Below are positions 17,811 to 25,360 of a DNA stretch of 64,000 nucleotides, one piece after another. The position numbers were made by a program, and so were the translations under genes. The DNA comes from Odoribacter sp. UBA944 (GTDB taxonomy: Bacteria > Bacteroidota > Bacteroidia > Bacteroidales > Marinifilaceae), in contig DBDA01000008.1 in the NCBI GenBank assembly GCA_002293375.1, positions 62,001 through 126,000 of the forward strand, written 5' to 3'. Numbering within the stretch: the first letter of the stretch is position 1; each line of letters starts with the position of its first letter. The notes beneath the pieces are model-generated. The model did not search any database. It was not told the origin of the DNA and saw only the letters and a program-made list of their open reading frames with translations.

Positions 17811-18296
17811 TTACTCCCAGGGGAAATCTTCCGTTTCAAAGTAAATAGTGATTGTCATGGGTTCAGTTCCCTGCATTTGGACAATGATCTCCATAGCGCA
17901 GTCTTTATCCGGAGTAATGCCTCCCTGCACCGACGCGGATCCGGAACCCAATTGCTGCGCTGTCAGATCGATCGAATCTGTTCCTTCCAGCGTGAAAAAA
18001 TCCCCTTCTTTGCCTACAACAATGTTTTCGACTACAATGGTTGTTGGTTCGAGGAGGGTAGGAATAGAAAAATCTTTCAATGTCACTTTTACCTGATTTT
18101 CTGCGGTCCGGGTAATTACAATAGTGTCGGAAATGGGGAATGGGAGTGTCATTGGACCCACTTCGATCGTGAAGTCGCCTTCATACTCTCCCACCACCTC
18201 GGGTGTGTAATCCGGCTCATCGTCATCGTCGCTGCAGGAGGCAAAAGAGAATCCGGCGATTGCGATCATCAATAAATAAAGTAATCCTTTTTTCAT
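17811..18296 (-). CDS. Calycin-like (lipocalin-type) lipoprotein
   Basis: A 161-residue lipoprotein with signal MKKGLLYLLMIAIAGFSFAS, lipobox Cys and an SDDDDE run directly after it, the Bacteroidetes signal for surface export. The mature part starts VVGEYEGDFTIEV and alternates beta strands, resembling the calycin-like domain (PF13944 type) common in Bacteroidales. The function is not known. It is the last gene of a minus-strand set with an outer-membrane barrel (18341-19147) and a PCMD lipoprotein (19122-20225), and a terminator follows it. Confidence 0.75.
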   Translation of the reverse strand: MKKGLLYLLMIAIAGFSFASCSDDDDEPDYTPEVVGEYEGDFTIEVGPMTLPFPISDTIVITRTAENQVKVTLKDFSIPTLLEPTTIVVENIVVGKEGDFFTLEGTDSIDLTAQQLGSGSASVQGGITPDKDCAMEIIVQMQGTEPMTITIYFETEDFPWE

Positions 18297-18340
18297 AACG
18301 TTTTTTGTTTTAATGGTTGGTATTAAGGTTGATTGAAATT

Positions 18341-19147
18341 TTAAAATACATAGCCGAACCCGATATTGGCATAGATCGGATAGAGATTAAAAGCAATGCT
18401 CTCGAAACCTTTTTTAAACACCGGATTCAATCCCCAGGCCAAGTCTGTGTAAACGTTCAGGTGCCTGTACGCCCGCCATTCGCCGCCTAGGTTGATCCCC
18501 CAGTTCACCCGCTTCAACTCGCCGGAAAAGTCGTATACGGCCGATGTCACTTCGATCTTTTCGCCGGTCGGATCGTTTTCCCGGATGTACCCGTCAAATG
18601 CGTTCCCGTTAAACGTGCCGTTTGTCAGAAAAGAGAGGTAGGGGCCCATCTTTATTTCCCAACGGGGAGCCGGTTTGTAAGCGACCATCAGGGGAATGCT
18701 GACGTAGGAGTTCCGGACCTTTGTCTTTACGCGTCCGGTAAAAACACCCGTTACATGGCTTGTGGAGCCGTCGTTGTTCCGGTTGTCTATTTCGATGTGG
18801 TAATTTTTTACCCGCGCTTTGGTGCTCATCCCTTTGTTCTCCAACCGCACCCCGGTCAGGATAGCCCACTTCGGCGCAATCCGCTTCACTACGTTCCCTT
18901 CGATAGAAACGGAAAGCAGCGGATTATACCCCTCGATCTTCCGGATCTCCACCGGCAACGGAAGCGGGGCGGTACCTCCGATATTCAATCCCGCTTTCAG
19001 GCGATACTCCAAGCCCTTCAGCTTGGACCAGACCAACCCCTTGTCCTCTCCGAACTCCTGGGCGCTTACCGGACCGGCAGCCAGGCACAGGAGGAGCAAA
19101 ATCCCCCCTATTGTCTGCTGTTTATTCACAAACCACCTCCACTTCAT
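18341..19147 (-). CDS. Outer-membrane beta-barrel protein
   Basis: A 268-residue secreted protein. The start MKWRWFVNKQQT with a hydrophobic segment ending GPVSAQ gives a signal peptide; a longer in-frame start (19213) lies inside the upstream CDS and lacks signal character. The mature sequence alternates strands typical of a small barrel (LKAGLNIGG, WAILTGVRLENKGM, SYVSIPLMVAYKP, WEIKMGPYLSFLTNG, RVNWGINLGGEWR) and ends YANIGFGYVF, the aromatic C-terminus expected of an outer-membrane protein. It overlaps the upstream PCMD gene by 26 bases in another frame, so the two are co-transcribed. Confidence 0.8.
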   Translation of the reverse strand: MKWRWFVNKQQTIGGILLLLCLAAGPVSAQEFGEDKGLVWSKLKGLEYRLKAGLNIGGTAPLPLPVEIRKIEGYNPLLSVSIEGNVVKRIAPKWAILTGVRLENKGMSTKARVKNYHIEIDNRNNDGSTSHVTGVFTGRVKTKVRNSYVSIPLMVAYKPAPRWEIKMGPYLSFLTNGTFNGNAFDGYIRENDPTGEKIEVTSAVYDFSGELKRVNWGINLGGEWRAYRHLNVYTDLAWGLNPVFKKGFESIAFNLYPIYANIGFGYVF

Positions 19148-20225
19148 CGATACAGAGTCTGCTTCCAACGGCTCCTTCAAACAGATCTCCCCCCTTGCTG
19201 GAAGAACACACAAGGGTGAAATTGTATTTATAGGCTTTCAGTTTCTCGGGATCTACCGCCCGGACGTAGACAAAAGGAATTTCAAAGTATCTCCACTCCT
19301 CCGTCTCTTCAAGCGGAGTCAATTCCGCCCTCCCCAGGATGTTGGGGTGCCAGGCGCCGCCCGGTTTTACTCCGATGTTGGTCCCGTCCAGGTATTTGAC
19401 GGTTTCGTCCGTTTCGTAAAAAACGGCGTAGATCTGCCCTTCGTCCCTCCGTCCGGGGATCTCTTCGGATTGCCCGTTTGTGAATACGGGGCCGGCCGTG
19501 TATTTGTAATATCCTTTTATAGTGAGCGGTTTCTTTCCAAACGGAAGGCCGAAACGGGTGGCTTCCAAATGGTTGCTCATCACTTTGGAAGCGTCGAAAC
19601 TGCCGATGAAAAAATTTCCGGCCGCAATGGGCTTTGCCACAAGAGAGCCGAACGTTCCGGTGCTGCGGGTTTGCAACAGCACCCCCCGCCCGCTTTGTCC
19701 GTTGGGAATACAGACGGTGGGGAACTGTTCCGGCCCGCTTCCCATGCCGGTCATGGTAAATCCGGGATTGGCGGAGGCCCAGATGTCCTGCCGGGAAGAT
19801 TCGCCGCCGGGAACCGGAATGGATTCGTAAAATGCGTGGTATTTGTTGTCGACGATTTCGTAGTGTTCAAATTGGTACCGGAGGGGCAGGTCAAAGGTAT
19901 CCACCGTGAGGGTGTACGTTTTTTCCCACCTCCCGTCTTCGGAGCGGACCCGGTATGTCTGCGGTTGGGAAAAATCCCGCACCGTACCGCCGGGAGGATC
20001 TATAGTGGCGCCCGGGCTGATCTCGAATTGCGGCGCCAACGTTGTCCGGTCTATCCGGGGCAGCGCCATAAACACCACTTTGTTGTTGGTAATGACCGGG
20101 TCGCTTTTGATGTATTCGTTCTGCAGGGTGCAGGCTGTAATATCCGCTTCCGCATTGGGCGCTTCCGGCCGGATGCAGGAACAGAGCAGCAAACACACGA
20201 CCGAACTGCTGATCCACTTATACAT
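19122..20225 (-). CDS. PCMD-domain surface lipoprotein
   Basis: A 367-residue lipoprotein. The start MYKWISSSVVCLLLCSC is favoured because GGAG sits 7 bases upstream; the ATG four codons earlier (20237) is possible. After the lipobox comes an Ig-like region (VVFMALPRIDRTTLAPQFEI... GTVRDFSQPQTYRVRSEDG). It is followed by a PCMD (putative carbohydrate metabolism) domain with WASANPGFTMTG, LLQTRSTGTFGSL, AAGNFFIGSF and FGLPFGKKPLTIKGYYKY. PCMD proteins are surface-exposed and assumed to bind glycans; no enzyme activity is shown. The neighbouring barrel and calycin genes suggest one surface complex (inference). Confidence 0.85.
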   Translation of the reverse strand: MYKWISSSVVCLLLCSCIRPEAPNAEADITACTLQNEYIKSDPVITNNKVVFMALPRIDRTTLAPQFEISPGATIDPPGGTVRDFSQPQTYRVRSEDGRWEKTYTLTVDTFDLPLRYQFEHYEIVDNKYHAFYESIPVPGGESSRQDIWASANPGFTMTGMGSGPEQFPTVCIPNGQSGRGVLLQTRSTGTFGSLVAKPIAAGNFFIGSFDASKVMSNHLEATRFGLPFGKKPLTIKGYYKYTAGPVFTNGQSEEIPGRRDEGQIYAVFYETDETVKYLDGTNIGVKPGGAWHPNILGRAELTPLEETEEWRYFEIPFVYVRAVDPEKLKAYKYNFTLVCSSSKGGDLFEGAVGSRLCIDEVEVVCE

Positions 20226-20302
20226 ATCACACTCCATAGTTGGAGTGCAAAAGTAGGAAAAATTGCGGCAATGGTTTTGTAGCGGGAGGATTTTTTTAAA
20301 TC

Positions 20303-20334
20303 TTTGCTTAGTTTTAAGAATAGTTGTATATTTG
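20303..20334 (+). promoter_or_regulatory. Bacteroidetes-type promoter (TTTG-N20-TATATTTG)
   Basis: TTTG at 20303-20306 and TATATTTG at 20327-20334, spaced 20 bases, match the -33/-7 consensus of the Bacteroidetes primary sigma factor. Initiation near 20341 would leave a ~234-base untranslated leader ahead of the outer-membrane protein gene at 20575. Confidence 0.75.
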
Positions 20335-20340
20335 CATTGC

Positions 20341-20574
20341 GAATAGTTAACAACAACAGTTTGATGTTTGTATACCTTTACGGGCAACTATTTACTATCG
20401 TGCGACAGATTGCTTGTGTCGCCGGTCGGCTACAGAACTGCATCTCTTCGGAAATGCGGCCCATTTCTGAACCACCTCCTGTTTTTCTTTTTGCATATCT
20501 TTTCAGGGATGATTCCCGTAATAAACACACGAATGAATTTTTTACTCTTTAATTTTTAACCTTAAAAACAAGTT
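20341..20574 (+). promoter_or_regulatory. Long structured 5' leader of the small outer-membrane protein mRNA
   Basis: Between the promoter and the ATG at 20575 lie about 234 bases. Bases 20440-20457 fold into a 7-position stem (one mismatch) closed by a cTTCGg tetraloop, a very stable RNA loop. Just upstream, GCCG GT CGGC can pair. The 3' part is pyrimidine-rich. It could be a cis-regulatory leader or a separate small RNA; no known riboswitch class was recognised. Confidence 0.4.
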
Positions 20575-21168
20575 ATGATGAAAAAAATGATGATTGTTGT
20601 GGCTTTGGTTGCTATGTCGGCCACTGCTGCGTTTGCCCAGTTCAGCTACGGTGTGAAGGGCGGTTTGAACCTTTCCTCTGTTTCCAACATGGACGAAGAA
20701 GGAGTTGATGTTAAAATGAAACCTTCGTTCTATCTCGGTGCGTTTGCCGAATACAAGGTAAACGACTTCTTCGGGGTTTCGCCGGAACTTGTTTATTCGC
20801 GCCAAGGCGTTGCTGCTGAGTACACAGATGAGGTAAAGGTGAAACTAAAGTATCGCCTTAACTACCTGAACGTTCCGGTATTGGCGAAATTTTACGTATT
20901 GGAAGGTTTGAGCGTAGACCTCGGTCCGCAGTTCGGCTTTCTGTTGAACTCTAAACAATACGTGAAAGTAGGAGGAGAAGACGAAACAGAGGATCTGGAA
21001 GGTGTTAAGGGTTTTGATTTCAGCGTTGGTATGGGATTGACCTATAATTTCGACCAGTTCTTTGTACAGGGACGTTACAACCTGGGGTTAACCGATATTT
21101 GGAAAGACAACGAAGGCGATAAAGCCAGAAACAACGTGATTCAGTTCGGTGTAGGTTACCGCTTCTGA
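20575..21168 (+). CDS. Small outer-membrane beta-barrel protein (PorT/OmpX-like)
   Basis: A 197-residue outer-membrane protein. The signal peptide MMKKMMIVVALVAMSATAAFAQ is cut after AFA. Alternating strands follow: FSYGVKGGLNLSSV, SFYLGAFAEYKV, FFGVSPELVYSRQG, YLNVPVLAKFYV, LSVDLGPQFGFLL, FDFSVGMGLTYNF, FFVQGRYNLGL. It ends VIQFGVGYRF with the terminal Phe. The fold family is the outer-membrane beta-barrel (PF13568 type). The start could be either of two adjacent ATGs (20575 or 20578). The strong promoter, long leader and terminator suggest a highly expressed single-gene unit. Confidence 0.88.
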   Translation: MMKKMMIVVALVAMSATAAFAQFSYGVKGGLNLSSVSNMDEEGVDVKMKPSFYLGAFAEYKVNDFFGVSPELVYSRQGVAAEYTDEVKVKLKYRLNYLNVPVLAKFYVLEGLSVDLGPQFGFLLNSKQYVKVGGEDETEDLEGVKGFDFSVGMGLTYNFDQFFVQGRYNLGLTDIWKDNEGDKARNNVIQFGVGYRF

Positions 21169-21187
21169 TCCCTTGTTCTTTAAACCT

Positions 21188-21223
21188 AAAAAGAGGACGC
21201 CCGCAAGGAACGCCCTCTTTTTT
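21188..21223. terminator. Bidirectional Rho-independent terminator
   Basis: AAAAAGAGGACG and CGCCCTCTTTTTT pair with one mismatch around an 11-base loop. It serves the outer-membrane protein gene on the plus strand; with its A-tract/T-tract symmetry it may also serve the convergent prs. Confidence 0.85.
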
Positions 21224-21265
21224 GTATCTCCACCCGCTGTTGTGCGATTGGATTGTGTGGTTCCG

Positions 21266-22204
21266 TTACAACAGGAAATGGTCGCTGATGGATTGGTGTT
21301 CGTACACATTCCGAATGGTTTCGGCAAACATCTCTGCAACGGAGATGATCCGGATTTTCGGGCTCTGTTTTTTCAGCGGGATGGAGTCGGTAAAAATTAC
21401 CTCTTCCAGCGCAGACGCTTCGATGTTTTCGTAGGCTTTGCCGGAAAGTACCGCGTGGGTAGCCACCGCCCGCACCGTCCGGGCGCCCATTTGCTTGAGT
21501 GTATCGGCCGCCTTGCAAATGGTGCCTGCGGTGTCGATCATGTCGTCCACGATCACCACATTTTTACCTTCCACCTCTCCAATCGCCTTCATCTCCGCCA
21601 CCTCGTTGGGGCGTACCCGCGTCTTATGGCAAATGATGAGGTTGGAGTTGAAGTGTTTCGCCCAGGAGTTGGCTCGCTTCGAACCACCGATGTCCGGGGA
21701 GGCGATGGCTAAGTTTTCCAATTTCAACGATTGGATGTAAGGGGCCAGCACCATGGAGCCGTACAGATGGTCCACTGGTATGTCAAAGAAGCCTTGGATC
21801 TGGTCGGCGTGCAGGTCCATGGTCATGATCCGGTCTACGCCGGCCGCCACCAGCATGTTGGCCACCAATTTGGCCCCGATGGTGATGCGCGGGCGGTCTT
21901 TGCGGTCTTGGCGGGCAAAGCCGAAATAGGGGATCACGGCGATCACCTTGTAGGCCGACGCCCGTTTAGCCGCATCGATCATCATCAACAGCTCCATTAG
22001 GTTGTCGCTGGGCGGGAATGTAGACTGGACGATAAACACGTGTTGTCCCCGCACGGTCTCTTCGTAGGCCGTAACAAATTCTCCGTCGCTGAAGTGCAGA
22101 ACGGACATTTTACCTAAGGACAAACCGATGGAAGAAGTGATTGCCTTGGCAATGTACTCGCTTTTTTCACCGGCGAAAATCTTAACTTCGGAAAGATCGG
22201 ACAT
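21266..22204 (-). CDS. prs: Ribose-phosphate pyrophosphokinase
   Basis: Makes phosphoribosyl pyrophosphate from ribose 5-phosphate and ATP for nucleotide, His, Trp and NAD synthesis. The 312-residue protein shows the class I motifs: the ATP-site segment YFGFARQDRKD, the divalent-metal signature MTMDLHADQIQGFFDIPVDH, and the PRPP-binding loop VVIVDDMIDTAGTI. The catalytic KR region is SPDIGGSKRANSWAK. The start MSDLSEVKIFAGE matches the family N-terminus. It is a single-gene unit with a shared terminator downstream. Confidence 0.97.
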   Translation of the reverse strand: MSDLSEVKIFAGEKSEYIAKAITSSIGLSLGKMSVLHFSDGEFVTAYEETVRGQHVFIVQSTFPPSDNLMELLMMIDAAKRASAYKVIAVIPYFGFARQDRKDRPRITIGAKLVANMLVAAGVDRIMTMDLHADQIQGFFDIPVDHLYGSMVLAPYIQSLKLENLAIASPDIGGSKRANSWAKHFNSNLIICHKTRVRPNEVAEMKAIGEVEGKNVVIVDDMIDTAGTICKAADTLKQMGARTVRAVATHAVLSGKAYENIEASALEEVIFTDSIPLKKQSPKIRIISVAEMFAETIRNVYEHQSISDHFLL

Positions 22205-22284
22205 ACTTTATTTGTTCATGGGTTAGACCGGCGTAAAAATACAATATTAAATCGAAAAACGAAATTGAAAATCAAGAGGGATAT

Positions 22285-23232
22285 TCACCTTCGGCGCTTC
22301 TTGGATAGTCCGTGCTGAATGGCGCCCCGGCCGGGGTTTACCAAATAAGTCAGGTCCACCAACGGCAGCACCCGGAGTTTGGCTGCCCGGCTTTCTGTGC
22401 CTTCGGCGCTCCGCTCCGCGATCTGCATGTAAGCGGCCCGGCAGGAAGCGGAAACCCCCATCCGCCGCGAAAAAAACCACGTCAGCCGGGCATTCCCTTC
22501 CAACGCATAATCCCGTTTTAGATCCACGCTGTAACAGAGCGCACTCACGCTGTAATGAAACCGGCGCCAGAAATAAGAGTCGAACTGCACACCCCCATAC
22601 CAAAGCACCTTCCCGTCCAAAATCTGAGTGTGGTATAGCGTGTGGAACCAATCAAACGGAACCACCCCGCTCCCCTTGGTCCCGGCATAAAACTCCGCTC
22701 CGGCCCGGGCGGTCAGGATCCGCTCCGGTGACGGAGGACATCCCGGGATCTGCGGGTTCATCAGCCAGGAAAACTGCACTTCGTTCCGCATAGCGATGCC
22801 TTGTCCCAGGGTTGCAGTATCGGGGACCAGCTCCTTGAAACCGGTAGACTGGAGCAATTTCAACAACGGCCAGGTGTAGTGGAGCGAATGTTCCGTCGTC
22901 AGGTGCAAGCGATCATTGTGCCACCAGCGACGGCGGATTCCGATGTTTGGAAGAAACAGCTCTTCGCCTATGCGCAACAGCAATTCCGTGTTCTTAGAGA
23001 AGCCGATTTTCGAAGGGCTTGTCAGGTTCAATTCTGCAGCGTTGCTGCGGATAATTCCGGCCGTTCCGGAATGCCAGGCAGAGAGCTCCGGGGAGCCTTG
23101 CCGGGAAGATCGCTCCCGGTTGAGCCAGCGGCTGTTGTCCTCCCCGATCTGCTGGGCGCAGAGCAAACTACAAGCCGGTAGCAGGCAAAGCGTGGCGGCG
23201 ATCCGTTGCAAAGCTTTTGTATAAAACGTCAT
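22285..23232 (-). CDS. Secreted protein of unknown function, possible outer-membrane barrel
   Basis: A 315-residue protein I do not recognise. The start MTFYTKALQR overlaps the nadD stop as ATGA; longer frames up to 23478 lie inside nadD. The signal peptide runs through LCLLPACSLLCAQ. The mature part has many amphipathic, aromatic strand-like segments (HLTTEHSLHYTWPLLKLL, VLWYGGVQFDSYFWRRFHYSVSALCY, LEGNARLTWFFSRRMGVSASCRAAY), which suggests a barrel. However, it ends GLSKKRRR, not an aromatic residue. It is the last gene of yicC-gmk-nadD, with no obvious functional link to them. Confidence 0.6.
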   Translation of the reverse strand: MTFYTKALQRIAATLCLLPACSLLCAQQIGEDNSRWLNRERSSRQGSPELSAWHSGTAGIIRSNAAELNLTSPSKIGFSKNTELLLRIGEELFLPNIGIRRRWWHNDRLHLTTEHSLHYTWPLLKLLQSTGFKELVPDTATLGQGIAMRNEVQFSWLMNPQIPGCPPSPERILTARAGAEFYAGTKGSGVVPFDWFHTLYHTQILDGKVLWYGGVQFDSYFWRRFHYSVSALCYSVDLKRDYALEGNARLTWFFSRRMGVSASCRAAYMQIAERSAEGTESRAAKLRVLPLVDLTYLVNPGRGAIQHGLSKKRRR

Positions 23233-23816
23233 GGCCGGTTGTTTGTGTGGTACACTTGTACAATGAGCGGCAGCGCAGCCGGGGGTACTAACCCGGAAAC
23301 ATCCTCCCCCTGTTGCACTTTTTCCCGGATCTCGGTAGAGGAGAGTGGAAACAGCGGAGCGGGAACGGGCCGGATGTTCGGGTAATTTAGCCGGTAATCG
23401 GCTGTTTCGGAGTCGCTTCCCGTGCGTGGGTAGACAAAGATCGGGTAAGCGGCAGCAATCTCCCCGGAGCGGTACCACCGGTGGAAATTCCGGAGATTAT
23501 CACTGCCGATGACTAGCGCAAACGCTCTGTCCGGGTAGCGGGCGGAGAGCGCCTCTAATGTGTGGATGGTGTAGGAGGGGCGGGACATGCCGAACTCAAT
23601 GTCGGAAACCCGCATCCGGGGATCTCCGGCAACGGCGGCCTGCACCATTTTCAACCGTTGCTGTTCGTCTGCCAACGCTGCGTTTTGCTTAAACGGGTTC
23701 TGCGGGCTGACGATGAACCAGACCTCTTCGCACCACTTCTTGTCCAACAAATACCGGGCAATTTGGAGGTGTCCGTTGTGAATGGGATTGAAAGAGCCGA
23801 AAAAAAGAGCTGTCAT
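23229..23816 (-). CDS. nadD: Nicotinate-nucleotide adenylyltransferase
   Basis: Adenylates nicotinate mononucleotide to deamido-NAD in NAD synthesis. The 195-residue protein starts with the nucleotidyltransferase motif ALFFGSFNPIHNGHLQIARY (GxFxPxHxGH) and has the second signature SSTEIREKV near the C-terminus. VIGSDNLRNFHRWYR matches the NadD substrate region. Both ends overlap neighbours as ATGA (gmk upstream, the unknown secreted gene downstream), so it is tightly coupled in the operon. Confidence 0.97.
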   Translation of the reverse strand: MTALFFGSFNPIHNGHLQIARYLLDKKWCEEVWFIVSPQNPFKQNAALADEQQRLKMVQAAVAGDPRMRVSDIEFGMSRPSYTIHTLEALSARYPDRAFALVIGSDNLRNFHRWYRSGEIAAAYPIFVYPRTGSDSETADYRLNYPNIRPVPAPLFPLSSTEIREKVQQGEDVSGLVPPAALPLIVQVYHTNNRP

Positions 23817-24376
23817 ACTGCAAGGAACTTACGTACTTTTTGTTCTGCGTCAACCAGGGCATCCTCCAGCTGATCGTTGATCACGATGGTGTCGAATCGA
23901 CCTGCGAAGCCCATCTCGTAATTTGCCTTATCGATTCGTTCGCGGATCTTTTCCGGAGTGTCCGTTCCCCGTCCTACCAAGCGTTCATACAGTATTTCCA
24001 CCGAAGGCGGTTCAATAAAAACAGCGAGGGCCTGACGGCCGAATATCTTTTTCAGGTTCAGCCCCCCGATCACGTCGATGTCGAACAGCACGCTCTTCCC
24101 TTCCGCCCAGATCCGCTCCACCTCCGATCTCAAGGTGCCGTACCGGCATCCCGGATAGACCTCTTCCCACTCCAGGAACGCTCCCCGGTCGACCTGTTCC
24201 TGAAACGCTGCCTCCGAGAGAAAATAATACTCTTTGCCGTCCTGTTCGTCGCCCCGGGGGCGACGGCTGGTGGCCGAAATGGAGAATGCCAGTCCCAGAT
24301 CCTGTTGCAGCAGGTGCCGGACGATGGTGCTTTTGCCCGCTCCGCTGGGCGCTGAAAAGATCACTACTTTGCGCAT
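23813..24376 (-). CDS. gmk: Guanylate kinase
   Basis: Phosphorylates GMP to GDP. The 187-residue protein has a P-loop (SAPSGAGKSTIVRH), the GMP-binding stretch SATSRRPRGDEQDGKEYYFLS, and the lid region RLVGRGTDTPEKIRERI. It begins one base after the yicC stop codon and ends in an ATGA overlap with nadD. The yicC-gmk order is common in bacteria. Confidence 0.97.
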   Translation of the reverse strand: MRKVVIFSAPSGAGKSTIVRHLLQQDLGLAFSISATSRRPRGDEQDGKEYYFLSEAAFQEQVDRGAFLEWEEVYPGCRYGTLRSEVERIWAEGKSVLFDIDVIGGLNLKKIFGRQALAVFIEPPSVEILYERLVGRGTDTPEKIRERIDKANYEMGFAGRFDTIVINDQLEDALVDAEQKVRKFLAV

Positions 24377-24377
24377 A

Positions 24378-25256
24378 TTACAGGATATTCAGGCTCTGTT
24401 CTTTGATCTTTTCCAGTTCGTCTTTCATCCGGACCACCAATTTTTGGATATCGTGGTCGTTGGCTTTGGAACCCATGGTGTTGATCTCCCGCCCGATCTC
24501 CTGGGCGATAAAACCCAATTTCCGGCCGGGAGCCTCCTCTTCGTTGAGGGTGGCGAGGAAGTAGTTGCAGTGATTGTCCAACCGCACCTTCTCCTCCGTG
24601 ATGTCCAACTTCTCCAGATAGTAAATGATCTCCTGTTCCAACCGGTTCTGGTCGATGTTCTTTACCTCGTTCCACTCTTTCAGCTTGTCAGCCAACCGCT
24701 GCCGGATGCTCTCCACCCGTTTCGTTTCGTAAAAAGGCACCTCCGCCGCCAATGCGCCGATCAGTCCGATCCGGTGTACCAATTCATTCTTCAGGATCGC
24801 CCCCTCCTGGATGCGAAACCGTTCCACCTCTTCCAGCGCCTGTTCCATCCCTCCTTGCAACAACGCCCACTCTGCTTCATTCAACTCTTCGTTCGGTTGC
24901 TTCAGGGTTTCCGGGAAGCGCATCACCGTCCGCAGCAACTCCCCGCGGTCCACTTCCGCCGAAAGCGCGGCCGCCGTCTCCAGCATCTGGTGGAAATAGA
25001 GCTCCACTACCGGCCGGTTCACGCAAACTTCTTTGTCAGAAACCGACTGGTCCATATACACGGACATCTCTACCTTTCCCCGTTCCAATACCGCTTTCAG
25101 CCTGTTCCGGATCTCCATCTCCTTCTCCCGGTAGATACCCGGCAGCCGTAAATTTACGTCCAACTGCTTTGAGTTAAGGCTCTTGATCTCAACGACGATT
25201 TTCTTATTCCCGCACGCAACGGAGGCTTTCCCAAAGCCGGTCATGGATTTGATCAT
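24378..25256 (-). CDS. yicC: YicC family endoribonuclease-like protein
   Basis: A 292-residue member of the YicC family, reported as an endoribonuclease that acts on small RNAs. It begins with the diagnostic MIKSMTGFGKAS, followed by VEIKSLNSKQLDVNLRLP. It ends with the DUF1732 region ILYYLEKLDITEEKVRLDNH-like segment and GRKLGFIAQEIGREINTMGSKAND. It leads the operon yicC-gmk-nadD. A minus-strand TATTTTTG (CAAAAATA at 25286-25293) is a likely -7 box. Confidence 0.95.
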   Translation of the reverse strand: MIKSMTGFGKASVACGNKKIVVEIKSLNSKQLDVNLRLPGIYREKEMEIRNRLKAVLERGKVEMSVYMDQSVSDKEVCVNRPVVELYFHQMLETAAALSAEVDRGELLRTVMRFPETLKQPNEELNEAEWALLQGGMEQALEEVERFRIQEGAILKNELVHRIGLIGALAAEVPFYETKRVESIRQRLADKLKEWNEVKNIDQNRLEQEIIYYLEKLDITEEKVRLDNHCNYFLATLNEEEAPGRKLGFIAQEIGREINTMGSKANDHDIQKLVVRMKDELEKIKEQSLNIL

Positions 25257-25360
25257 GGTATTTCCAAAATGGTTGATTAGTTACGCAAAAATACAGATTT
25301 TCTTTTTATTTTTGGCACACTATTAACTGCGGATAAAGCCAACAAATTAGTAATTAACTC

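Larger units (their letters stand above)
20226..20574. other. Intergenic region with promoter and structured leader
   Basis: A gap of 349 bases between the divergent PCMD and small outer-membrane protein genes. It contains a complete plus-strand promoter (20303-20334) and a ~230-base leader with hairpins. Small frames in it (for example 20368-20559) have no ribosome site or protein-like composition and are not called. Confidence 0.6.

Noticed and set aside
20304..20559. Short frames of 60-80 codons in the leader of the small outer-membrane protein gene
   Set aside because: No ribosome site, odd composition, and the first begins upstream of the likely transcription start.
23233..23478. Longer N-terminus for the secreted protein at 22285-23232
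   Set aside because: It would run through nadD in another frame and put the signal peptide in the middle of the protein.
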